Shown one piece after another: positions 23,080-35,000 of a stretch of DNA of 64,000 nt (its first letter is position 1; each line of letters opens with the position of its first letter). A model generated the notes under the pieces. The model made no database searches, was not told where the DNA came from, and worked only from the letters and a program-made list of their open reading frames with translations. The DNA comes from Camellia lanceoleosa (Eukaryota; Streptophyta; Magnoliopsida; Ericales; Theaceae). The DNA is taken from positions 868,001 to 932,000 of the forward strand of contig CM045758.1 of assembly GCA_025200525.1 (NCBI GenBank), in the 5' to 3' direction. Made by a program: the position numbers and the translations under genes.

Positions 23080-26000
23080 CTTCATCCAGGGAAAAAATAA
23101 GAGGTTATATGCAAAACAATAACCAAAAAATAAATAAAACTTTCACAAGACATCCACAAAAATAACTTCTAAAAAAATGTCTTTTGACAATTGAAATTCA
23201 TTACCGGAAACATCAAATCCTGGTAAAATATAGTATTTTTGTCAAATTTATCCATTTTCTACTTCCCCTTTAATATCCTCCTTTCTCCTTCAATTTTTTC
23301 TATCCTAAACCTAAAAACTTCTTAGGAATAGAAAATTGTGTAATTTAAATGTCACACCCCATATTTTTCAGTGAATGATGGAAATATATTAAAAGATTTA
23401 TGGGGATTATTTCCTCCTATCATTCTGAACTTTGATAGAGAGATCAATGGTCCAATCTGGTCATTACTTATGAAGCTCTAAGGTGTCACTGAATTCCCCC
23501 ATCACATGTATAACCTAAGTTTCTATATTCATCGCATGTGTATCACTGCAGAACAGAATTTAACTTTCACTTTAATCAAAAGATTACCAGCAGCTGCTGC
23601 AGCACGTGGCCATATTGTTTGTTCAATATCAGATCCGTCAATATATTCACCCCACATGCATACCTCACCTCCAATAACCAATTCTTGTTGCTTGGGGTTT
23701 GTGATATTTGTGAGCGGTTCATTCATGTAGAATTCTGGCCATGTGGTATCCAAGTAATGCAAATACCACTTATCTTGGTTGCTTATAATGCACCTCAATC
23801 CAGCTGCAACCACTCGCTCTGCAACACCACCCCCAAGCCTGCCACACACACAGTAAGCAAATTGTGAACAATATAGCAACACCAGCCTCAGTGTGCTTCT
23901 ACCTGATATCTCAGGGTAGAAGAAATAATGTAGTAAAGCAATTAATATTACCCCATCATTAATGCAATATCATATTTCCTTTAAATAGTTCTATAAGAAT
24001 GCACAACAGATTTCTACCCAAATTTCAATAGCTCTGACAATAATCATTCACAGGAGACATGATTTGATTATTGTAGATAGTTTTCATTTGAACTCAACAA
24101 TCATGTTCATTGATGGTTCTTCTTCTACTATCAAAGAGTTAGTTGATTTCTCCCCCTCTCATAGCATTGGACAAGGTTTTCCTCGTTCACCTTTTCTATA
24201 TATCATTGCAGAAGGTATTTAGTTGTGAACACTCCAAGCCCCCAAGGGGATGCCTCTGCTTATTTTCAAAAGGTTTAAGATCAGGTGCCATTTCCCCAAA
24301 CATCAGGGACGTAGGTGATATTAACAGATTCTCAAATGAGAAAAATAAGATACCATTTTTTGTAAAGCCACCTCTCTACATTTGAGAAAATGAACTCACT
24401 GAGGCTAATGCCTGAAAACTAAAAAGCAACTGAAGAACATGGATCTAATCCAATTGAGTTCACATCCAGTAAAACCCTCTCCACAGGGAAAGATATACAG
24501 GTGCTGCTTTGCCTTTAGTGCTAATATAACTTCCAACTCTCAGAGCCCACCTACAACCCTAAGATATACCTAATTGTCCCACTACTTTAACAACAATAGC
24601 TAGAATAGGATGCACAATGAAACTATTTTAACAACAATAGTTAGATGGCATGAACGTCTTTAGGGCATACCAGTTGTGCACCACAGTTTTCCGGCTCAAT
24701 TTATCTCCAAAGTTGTTGAAGGTCTCTTCCCTGCAATTCTTTTGTGAGCATAATTTACACACAAAACACAAAATAGAACACAAAATCTCAAAACTAAGGC
24801 TCCGTTTGGTTTAAATTTTGAAAGGTGTTTTGAGTTTTGAGTTGTATTTTGAAAGACAAGTTGTTGAAAGAGTTTTGAAATTTGAAAATTTGTTTGGTTA
24901 TGAGTTTTGAAAATAATTTTAGGATGATTTCTAGTTTTATTTTGATTAATGATTCGTTCACCAAATTTATTTAGCCCAAATTTGCCCGAATGACTCATTC
25001 AGGCGAATTCGGGCTAAATAAATTTGGTGCATGTAGCGGTGCTTTTTTTAATTTTTATTTTTTGTAGTTGAATAGATGTGTATGAAAGAAAATTTGATTG
25101 ATTGATGTGTAAAATATGAGAGAATGAGAGAAGAGAGACGAGAGAGAAAAAATGATTGATTTATTTATTAATAATAAAAATAAAAAATAAAAAGAGAACA
25201 AGAGAGGAGAGAGAATAATTTTGAAAAGAGTTTTGAAAATTTGTTAACCAAACATGTTTTTTGATTTTTTTATTCAAATGTTAATTTAAAAACTAAACCA
25301 AACACTACCTAAGATTTTTACCAGTTGATAATTTCATATCCATGGGACAATGCTATTTTCTGAGCCCGCAGGACAAAGTACTGATAAGCTTCGGATTCAT
25401 TCAGAGCATGTTTCTGTAACCTGAAAATCAGAGAGTTGGTTTTGTAGATGTGTGAGAAAGGTTTTCCCAAGTGATCCTCGTGGAAACATTTTTCTCATGT
25501 AAACCTTTAACACCAGCCATATAACTTGACCACCAATGGTGGGTGCAGACAATCATTCACAAATTGTATGTTTGAGTAACCCAATGAGTAGAGTAATGCT
25601 ATTTAGCTTTTGGACACAAGGACAGGTCCAAATGGATTTACAGAGCTAAGAATGACTAGCATAGTACTGTAAATCAAGTGTAAGAGGTCTGAAAACAGAG
25701 TACGAGAATTTGTATCACTGAAGAGGCGAGAAAATGTAGATAGTAAGCTGGAGGGAAGGGGATTAGCTGTCTGGGTGAGAGCAGGGCTAGCAAATCACAA
25801 AAGGATATGGCGGTATTCAAAGTGGCAAGGACGACTCCTTTCCCAAATGCTCTCTTTCGAGTTGTGGGAATTGTATCATAGTTATAGGCATTCTTGGTTC
25901 ACAAGGAGGTCAAATAGTCAATAGGGTGATGCCATGTGTCTCAAGGATCACATGGGAATATTCCTTCCCCTAACTGCTAAGTCGTGGTGAGTAGGTACTT

Positions 26001-29000
26001 CATAGGTCCCTCAGATCGGCCTTCTCAGGAAGACTACTTGGGCAATCCCTACACTTAGCCACCAAGCCACATGATCCCCAATGTCCCCGTATGTGTCATA
26101 GTATAGTCTTGTACCAACCACACTATAGCCGCACAACAAACTTGAGGGGCTTCCTGAGTCCTACCGTCTCAACCGAGGCAGACTCACTTTGTCGGAGTGA
26201 TTTCATCTATGAGGAGGTATTTTTTGCTTTCAGATCTCACTCTTGCAATCTTCGAGCGAGCCATGATTTTGACATGACATGCCCCTGACACTTCTGATTG
26301 TCACAAGCCCTTTGTCATTAGCTCTAGGAGGATTGTGTTCCTAAGGGGTTCCCCATTAGGTTCTAAAAACTATAGATTCCCCCTCAGTTAGTATTTGTTG
26401 GTTAATAGAAGTAACAAAATAATTGAAATTAAATATTTGTAAAAGGTTTTTTTTATAAAAAAAATTCTTGTGCTAATTAAGTAAACAAATAATTTGATAG
26501 AGGAAGCTAGAAATATAGAAGTCTGAATTTCTTTCTAATGATGGTAGTTCGATATTTATGTGTGTGCATGTGTTGGTGTGAGAAACAGAGGATGATGAAG
26601 GGAAGGAGCTGAAAGAGATTGGGAAATGAAAAAGAAGTGAAAAAATGAAAAAGAAACAGTAGTTTTCCAGTTACAAGGTTAAAACTGGTATTTCAAAAAA
26701 TAAAAATTGCTGACATCACACAATCCATTCATTTAGCTTAAAAGTTGACTAACAGAAGGGGGCATTTGTAATGCAATTGGAAACTTCATGGGGCAGGGGG
26801 AAATTCTATATCTACACACCCTTTTGTCTCTGTGTACACATTTAATGAAAGACAATTTTAACGACAATTTTACCATGAAGCAAAATGACCATAATGGACA
26901 TCAATACACACACTACATATGAAATCCAAGTTTTCTCTGTACACATCTTTTAAAGCAACAATTCTCAGTGCACATCTTTTGGAAAAACAAAAAACTACAA
27001 CCTAGTTCCTCCATTGTTTCTCACTTACTCTATTGTCCTCCATTGCTTGCTACACTCCATTGTTACACTCTATTGTCCTCCATTGCTTGCATAAAATACT
27101 TTGAATTACTCTCTAGGTTCGTCCTCCGTTGGTTATACCGTTTTTCCCATTAGAATCCACCATCATTCTTGATTTTATTGATGGAAGATTTGCAAAATAT
27201 AAAAAATTCAGAAGTACAAAACCGAATAAATGTAAAAAATTCAGAAATTAAGTACCAAAAACCTATAAACAATTCAAAGGTACAAAATCGAAAACCTATA
27301 ACCAATTTGGAAGTATAGAATCGAAATGTTCAAAAAAAATCAGAAGTAAACAACCAAATAAGCCTATTTTATTTGGAAAACCAATACCGAAGGAGCAAAA
27401 CCAATTTTATTTGGAAAAAATCAACCGATTATCGAAAATGAGAGATAGATACACATTGCTTACGAAATGGAAAGAAGATATGAACTGGGAAAAACCAAAT
27501 TTGTTCTAATAACTACGAAATGGGAGGGAGATACACATTAATTACCTTCAACAACGTAATGGAGTTCACTATAGGTCTTCAATGGAGTTGTGTTTTGCTG
27601 GAACAGTCACCGTGGTGGGTGGGTGTGTGGAAAAGTAATGTGTGGACCTCTGAAGGGTTCGAAGGTGTGTGGAAAACCTATTTAGGTGGTGTGTGTACAA
27701 AATGTAAGTTAGGGGTATAATTGGAACATGTGGTGTGTGGAATAAGAATAATAACATATAACCAAATTCATAAGTGTGTGAAGTGAGATATAATGTGCAC
27801 AGAGATGGAAGGGTGTGAAAATAGAATTTCCCTAGGGTAGGAGGTAATTTCTAGAATCCCAAGGTGTCAAATGTATTTTTCAAAAACCTTACAAGAGCTA
27901 ATTGTAATTTACCTGATTTATAAATACAGTTCAAGGAAGAAACAAAAGAAAATCCAACGAAATGGAAGGGCTTGCTTTGAATTTCTCCTACTTGCTCAAA
28001 TTTGACACTCATTTTTCGCCTACAAGGTCAAATACCTATCTAAGGTAGTAAAGATCGCAAACGGATCAATAAGCAGAGCACCATTCATTTTTTGTAAATG
28101 TTTTCGGTTAGCTTAGAACTGGAACAATTGGTATGCATTTAAGAAAGATAGTAAGACACAAGTAAAAATTCATTAGTGCCTAAATGTACAACAAACGCTT
28201 GAATTTTCATGAAAACATTCATACATGTGAAATCGTGAAACAAGATATGGTTGGATACAAAAAATAAGCCTGCAAAATTTAGAGCATGACACCCACCCAG
28301 TTTAGAGAACAGGTGTGGAGTTATACTAAATTTATTTGGTTCTTTAATTTGCTTTTGCATTTGTATGCAGGCTGCATCTCTTGATGCTTTTTTCAATAAA
28401 ATTTTACTTGTATTAAAAACAAACAAACAAACAAACAAATTGTGCCAGAACATCGCCAAAACAGTGCAAGGAAATCAAAAACTACATTAATGTCAATAGC
28501 TAATACTCCACACACCACCTCCAAATGCAATCCACCCACCCCTCCACGCCAATAAAATAATAAATGAAAAAGAAGAAAGTTATTAATTGAATAGCTCTCA
28601 TACATATAAACATGATGCAACTTTTTTTACTTCCACAAGAATTCTACTTATGCTAAAAACATCTTTAGGGGTAGAAGCAAGAAACTTAGTGTTTGCAGGT
28701 ATTTTAATATTATAATGATCTTCCGAGCTCCAAGATAAGTCATTGCCTAGTCTTTGCTAGTCTTATCCACCAAGAACCTTGCTTATTAAGTTTTCTTTTC
28801 TATATATTTTGAACATATGTCATATCTTAAATAGACACGAGAGAAGAAGTTTTTGTTCCTTAGAAGTTTTTTTCCTTTGTTATGTCTAGTGTGAGATTAT
28901 CAGGCAAATAAAAAGGGTGTGTGTGATAAAACTTTGGGTTCAACCAATTGTGCAGCATTGGTTAACCATACGATTTAGTCGGGCTGTTATATCCTGGGGG

Positions 29001-32000
29001 GGACAAGTCAAGGTTTTTTCTGCTGCACCGGTATGAGGCTTTGCCTAACCGCAGAGGGTTTGAATCTCCTTAAAGAGAGCAAATTTCTCGCACCTCAGCC
29101 CTTTCAATAATTATTGTAACTTTATTTTTTGTATTTTCTGGTGTTTTATTGTAATTATCACCAACAATTTTAAGGAGATTCAACTAGCAAAAAGCCATGG
29201 AGCCAGTACTGGAGAACCCAACGAGAATACCGGCGATCTCAACAAGTCCTTCCGGTTCAAGGGAGCCCATTTCAAGAAATGGAAAGGCAAGGTGCTTTTC
29301 TACCTCAGTCTCCTCAAGGTGGCTTATATCCTGACCGAGAAAAATCCGAACAAAGTCCCCACTGAAGAGATGACCGACGAGGAGTATGCTGCTCATCTTG
29401 AAAAAATCGAGAAATACAACACAGATGAGTATAAATGTCGATACTATCTTTTGAATTGTCTTTCAGATCAATTTTATGATTATTATGATACTACTTACAC
29501 CATTGCCAAGAAAATTTGAAAAGCCTTGTAGAACAAATATGACACTGAAGAGGCAGGCGCTAAAAAATATGCTGTAAGCCGTTTTTTCTGCTATCAAATG
29601 ATAGATAGAAAATCAGTGGTGGAGCAAGTTCAAGATTTTTAGATGTTAGTAGCTGAAGTTAGATCTGAAGGCATCAAAATTTGAGACAATCTTGTTGTAG
29701 CAGGTATTGTTGACAAACTTCCATCATCTTGGAGGGAGTTCCAGAAGTAGATGCGTCACAAGCAAAAAGAGACATCCTTGGAGATTCTAATCACACAGAT
29801 TCGGGTAGAGGAAGAAGCACGAGGACAAGATGCGCCTATGACACAAAAGCATTCCACTGCTAAGGTAAATTTAACTTCTGGAAATACTTTACCTAAAGGT
29901 CGATTTCATAAAAATAGTCATTTGAAGCCAGTTAAGAAAATTTGAAAAAATACTGGAAGGCTACAAAATAAAAATTACCCGATGCAAAAGAAATGGAACC
30001 AAGAACTCCCTTCACAAGATTTGACAAACGTGACATGTTTTGTGTGTGGCAAAAGTGGGCATATTGCTCGAACTTGCAAATTTTGGAAACAACAGTCTTG
30101 ACCACAGGCTAATGTTACCGAGGAACCATTTGTAGCTATGATCACAGATATTTTTATGGTTCAATCTGTGGAAGGGTGGTGGGCAGACTCTGGTACCAAT
30201 AGGCATGTCTGCTATGATAAAGATTGGTTCAAAGATTTCACTCCTTTTAATGAGGAGAGGACTGTTATGCTTGGTGACTCCAGTTTAACCAAGGTGCTCG
30301 GGTGTGGGGATGTTGAGCTGAATTTTACCTCTTGACGTGTGCTTGTTTTAAAAGATGTGTTGTACACACCGTCTATGAGGAAAAATTTGATGTCGAGTTA
30401 TTTGCTCAACAAACCTAGTTTCAAGCAAACTATTGAATCTGACCAATATGTAATTACTAAAAAAAACATATTTGTGGGAAAAGGGTATGCCTGTGATGGA
30501 ATGTTTAAATTAAATGTTGAGAATAAGAAAGCACATGTCTCTGTTTACATGCTGTCTTCTATGAATTTTTGGCATGCTCGTTTATGTCATATTAATAACC
30601 GATATGTGGGAGTCATGAATAGTTTAGGATTAATTCCCAGACTAACAAATAAGTTTGAAAAATGTGAAGTTTGCAGTCAAGCAAAAATAACTAAAAGGCC
30701 TCATAAAAGTGTGACGAGAAATACTGAATTGTTAAAATTAATTCACACTGATTTATGTGAATTTGAAGGAATTTTAGCACGTGGTGAAAATAGATATTTT
30801 ACCACTTTTATTGATGATTTTTCAAAATACACTTATGTATACTTGTTGAAAAATAAAAGTGATGCTTTTGAAAAATTTAAAGAATTCCTTCTTGAAGTTA
30901 AAAATCAATTCGGTAAAAAGATTAAAAGATATAGAAGTGATAGAGGCCGGGAGTATGAATCTTTTGGATTCAACTCGTTTGCTCAGTCTTTGGGAATAAT
31001 CCATGAAACTACTCCACCATATTCACATGCATCGAATGGTGTAGCAGAAAGGAAAAATGAAACTTTAACTGATTTAATAAATGCTATGCTAATTGAAGCA
31101 GGTGCTCCTTCAAATTTGTGGGGAGAAGCAATTTTAACTGCATGTTATGTTCTGAATAGAGTGCCACATAAAAATACCAAAGTTACACCTTTTGAGTTGT
31201 GGAAAGGGCATAAGCCAAATTTGAAATATTTGAGGGTTTGAGGTTGTCTAGCTTTTGTTAGACTTGTGGACCCTAAAAGACCTAAATTAGGTGTGAAAGC
31301 TGCCACTTGTGCTTTTCTTGGATATGCAACAAATAGTACAGCCTATAGATTTTTTGATATTGAAAACAAAATAATTTTGGAATCAGGCGATGCAATTTTT
31401 CATGAAGAAAAATTTCCTTTTAAATTTAAAAATGGTGGGGGTCAAAATTATCAAGAAAATATTTTATCTGAAACCGGTTCCTCTACTCCTCTTTTACAAA
31501 ACCAAGATACTATATTTTTTGAACCAAGAAGGAGTAAAAGAGCCAGATTAGAAAAAGATTTTGGCCCTGATAATCATGTTTTTAATGTGGAGGAAACTCC
31601 ATTAACTTTACAAGAAGCTTTGGCATCTCCTGACTCTGTTTTTTGGAACGAGGCTGTAAATGATGAGATGGAATCATTATTATCCAATAAAACTTGGGTA
31701 TTAATAGATTTACCACCAGGTTGTAAAACTATTGGCTGTAAATGGGTTTTGAGAAAAAAACTTAAACCGGATGGAACTATTGATAAATATAAAGCAAGGC
31801 TTGTTGCAAAAGATTTTAAACAACAAGCAAATCTTGACTTTTTTGATACATTTTCTCCGATTACTAGAGTTACATCCATTAGATTATTAATTGCAGTGGC
31901 TGCAATTCATGATTTAAAAATTCATCAAATGGATGTTAAAACAGCATTTTTAAATGGAGACCTGAGTGAAGAAATCTATATGGATCAACCTGAGAGTTTT

Positions 32001-35000
32001 GTAGAACCCGGTCAAGAAAGCAAAGTGTGCAAGCTAGTTAAATCCCTATATGGCTTAAAACAGGCCCCTAAACAGTGGCATGAGAAATTTGATTCCTGCA
32101 TGATTGAGAATGACTATAAAACGAATGAATGTGATAAATGCATCTACTATAAATCTGAAGAAAATTCACATGTCATTATTAGCCTCTATGTGGATGATTT
32201 ACTTATATTTGGCTCTAATTTGCATATCATCGTGAAAACTAAAAATATGCTTAGTAGCCATTTTGATATGAAAGATCTTGGTGAGGCTAATTATATTTTG
32301 GGAATAAAAATTACCAAAACCTGTGATGGTATATTTCTTGATCAGTCGCATTATGTTGAAAATTTTTTGAGAAAATATAATCTTTATAACTGCAAGCATG
32401 TTCTTACTCCTTTTGATCCTCATGTGCGTTTATTTCCTATTGAAAATGATGAGCATGTAATTAATCAAAAGGAATATGCTAGTATGATTGGTAGCTTGCG
32501 TTATGCGACTGACTGTACTAGACCTGACATTGCCTATACAGTTGGAGTACTTAGCAGGTTTACTAGCAAGTCTGGCAGTGATCACTGGCTAGCCATTGAG
32601 CGTATTATGAAATATTTATCTGGTACCATAAAATATGGCTTGTTTTATAATAAGTATCCTGCAGTACTTGAAGGTTACAGTGATGCCGATTGGAATACCT
32701 TGTCAGGTGATTCATTATCGACCACTGGTTATTTATTTACATTGGGAGGTGGCGCTATAAGTTGGAAATCAAAAAAACAAACCATTATTGCTAATTCAAC
32801 AATAGAGGCTGAGCTTATTGCTTTAGCTACAGCTAGTAAAGAAGCAAATTGGTTGAGAGATTTGTTAAACGAAATCTCTTGTTGGGAAAAACCGATTCCA
32901 CCTATATTGATTCATTGTGATAGCACCGCAGCAATTGGTCGAGTTAATAACCGTTATTATAACGGTAAATCCAGACCTATCAGAAGAAAACACAGTACTG
33001 TGAGATCTTATATGAATAATAGCATCATAAATGTGAATTATATTAAATCGGGTGATAATCTTGCAGATCCATTAACTAAGGCCTTAGCAAGAGATAGAGT
33101 CTGGAATACATCGAGGGGGATGGGGTTAAAGCCCATTGAATATAGCAGGAGCCATGTATGAGGATACTCAACCCATGGACCAGAGATCCTGTAACTGGGT
33201 TCAATGAGAAAAACGATCATATGATGGCCGTGAGAAATGCACTAAATTACTTTTTACCCATCCCTATAATGTAAGTGCATTTATCCTGTAACGTTGTAGA
33301 GGTTGAGTTATTAAAAAACTCTTAATGAATTTCTATAGCTCTTATTGAGTGGGATGTCATAGTTACAGGAGCACCCTTGACAGAATTCACCTATGTGAGT
33401 GTGGTAGTGGGGCCGCTACCTATGAGATTTGGGCCAATTCTCAAACACACTCATGAATCTTGGGATCGCACAAGGCCGTAATGTGCTAGTTTTTAAAGCT
33501 TTTGTGAACACCTGGAATATTATATATGTGCAATGATTATTTATTTCCCTTAAGTAGTCATAATTCAATGCTGAGCATACTATTGGCTCTGGAGTAGATA
33601 TTATTGTTTCACTAATAGAGGTTCAATGCAGAGCACACCTACCATGATGCATAATATCCTTATTTGCCTAATAATCTCAATTTTTGTTACCTATAATATT
33701 AAAATAGGTGAGGGAATGTTAGCAGGTATTTTAATATTATAATGATCTTCCGAGCTCCAAGATAAGTCATTGCCTAGTCTTTGTTAGTCTTATCCACCAA
33801 GAACCTTGATTATTAAGTTTTCTTTTCTATATATTTTGAACATATGTAATATCTTAAATAGACACGAGAGAAGAAGTTTTTGTTCCTTAGAAGTTTTGTT
33901 CCTTTGTTATGTCTAGTGTGAGATTATCAGGCAAATAAAAAGGGTGTGTGTGATAAAGCTTTGGGTTCAACCAATTGTGCAGTATTGGTTAAACATACGA
34001 CTTAGTCGGGCTGTTGTATCCTGGGGGGGCAAGTCAAGGTTTTTTCTACTGCACCGATGTGAGGCTTTGCCTAACCGCAGAGGGCTTGAATCTTCTTAAA
34101 GAGAGCGAATTTCCCGCGCCTCAGCCCTTTTAATAATTATTGTAACTTTATTTTTTGTATTTTCTGGTGTTTTATTTGTAATTATCACCAACATTTAGTG
34201 AACAATAGGTATGTAATAACGTAAACATAAAATTTTGGTTATAAAAAAGAGAAATAAGTAAGATTTTGGGATTGTTACCATTTTTTTACATGAGGAGTTA
34301 TAACCCAGCAACCTGAAATTAATAGTTCAATTGAGTGTCTGAGTAATCATCATTAAATTATCAAGTGCCATTTGAAAATGCTAAAGAGAAACATCGATGT
34401 TAAGTTAAATTGTTGAATGTAACAATTCCATTACCATTATACCTACTCCATTTAGGTTAATGCTCCATATAGGTTGTTAGTGCTCCATTACCATTATACC
34501 TACTCCATTTAGGTTAATGCTCCATTAATTTAGTTTAGTGCTCCTCCATTAATTTACCATTGTAAAAGAGAGTTCTCTCTCCATTGTAATAAGATAAAAT
34601 ATATCAATCAATAATAATAATACATTAATTTTTTTCTACATAGTTATAATCATTTGAATGAAGAATAGTCAATGTTCTTTGTTGAAAATCAAAAAAAGTA
34701 AAAAAAAAAAGTTTTGAGATATGATTGATGTCAATTTGAATTCAATTAGAATAATGTTTGGTTTAGCAAGGTACATCCGTGATACATGCTCTAAGCGAGC
34801 GTTGTTTTTACTTTTACCGCCTCTCATTTTTTCTTTCTATTTTGTTTGAGTTGTTGATTGTTGTTGCCGCCGTCATTGTCACAACCAGTATATACATAAA
34901 TGGATTCTACCAATATACTCAGGTATTGACAAACAACTCATAGAAAAAAGTGTGCATGTGAAAAAGAGGACACAAACACATTCATTGATATGACACATTG

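Larger units (their letters stand above)
28690..34193 (+). mobile_element. complete Ty1/copia retrotransposon in HEXO3 intron 10
   Basis: Two 477-bp LTRs (28690-29166 and 33717-34193) start TGTT(T/A)GCAGG and end TATCACCAACA. By eye they differ at about 19 positions and two single-base indels (about 4%). Target duplication: CTTAG (28685-28689) and TTTAG (34194-34198), one mismatch. A purine-rich GTGAGGGAA precedes the 3' LTR. It lies on the strand opposite to HEXO3 transcription. No standard primer-binding site was recognised after the 5' LTR. Confidence 0.95.
25421..34278 (-). other. HEXO3 intron 10 (8.9 kb)
   Basis: It contains a full copia element (28690-34193), whose edge is 80 bases from exon 10, and a TIR element (26798-27832). 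25421-26797 and 27833-28684 hold no recognised gene. 25900-26380 is GC-richer, non-repetitive in the window and may be another degraded element. Confidence 0.8.

Noticed and set aside
23352..23520. TGTCACACCCC in HEXO3 intron 13 as an LTR start
   Set aside because: The motif fits LTR termini, but no LTR end, TSD or second copy was found within the short intron.
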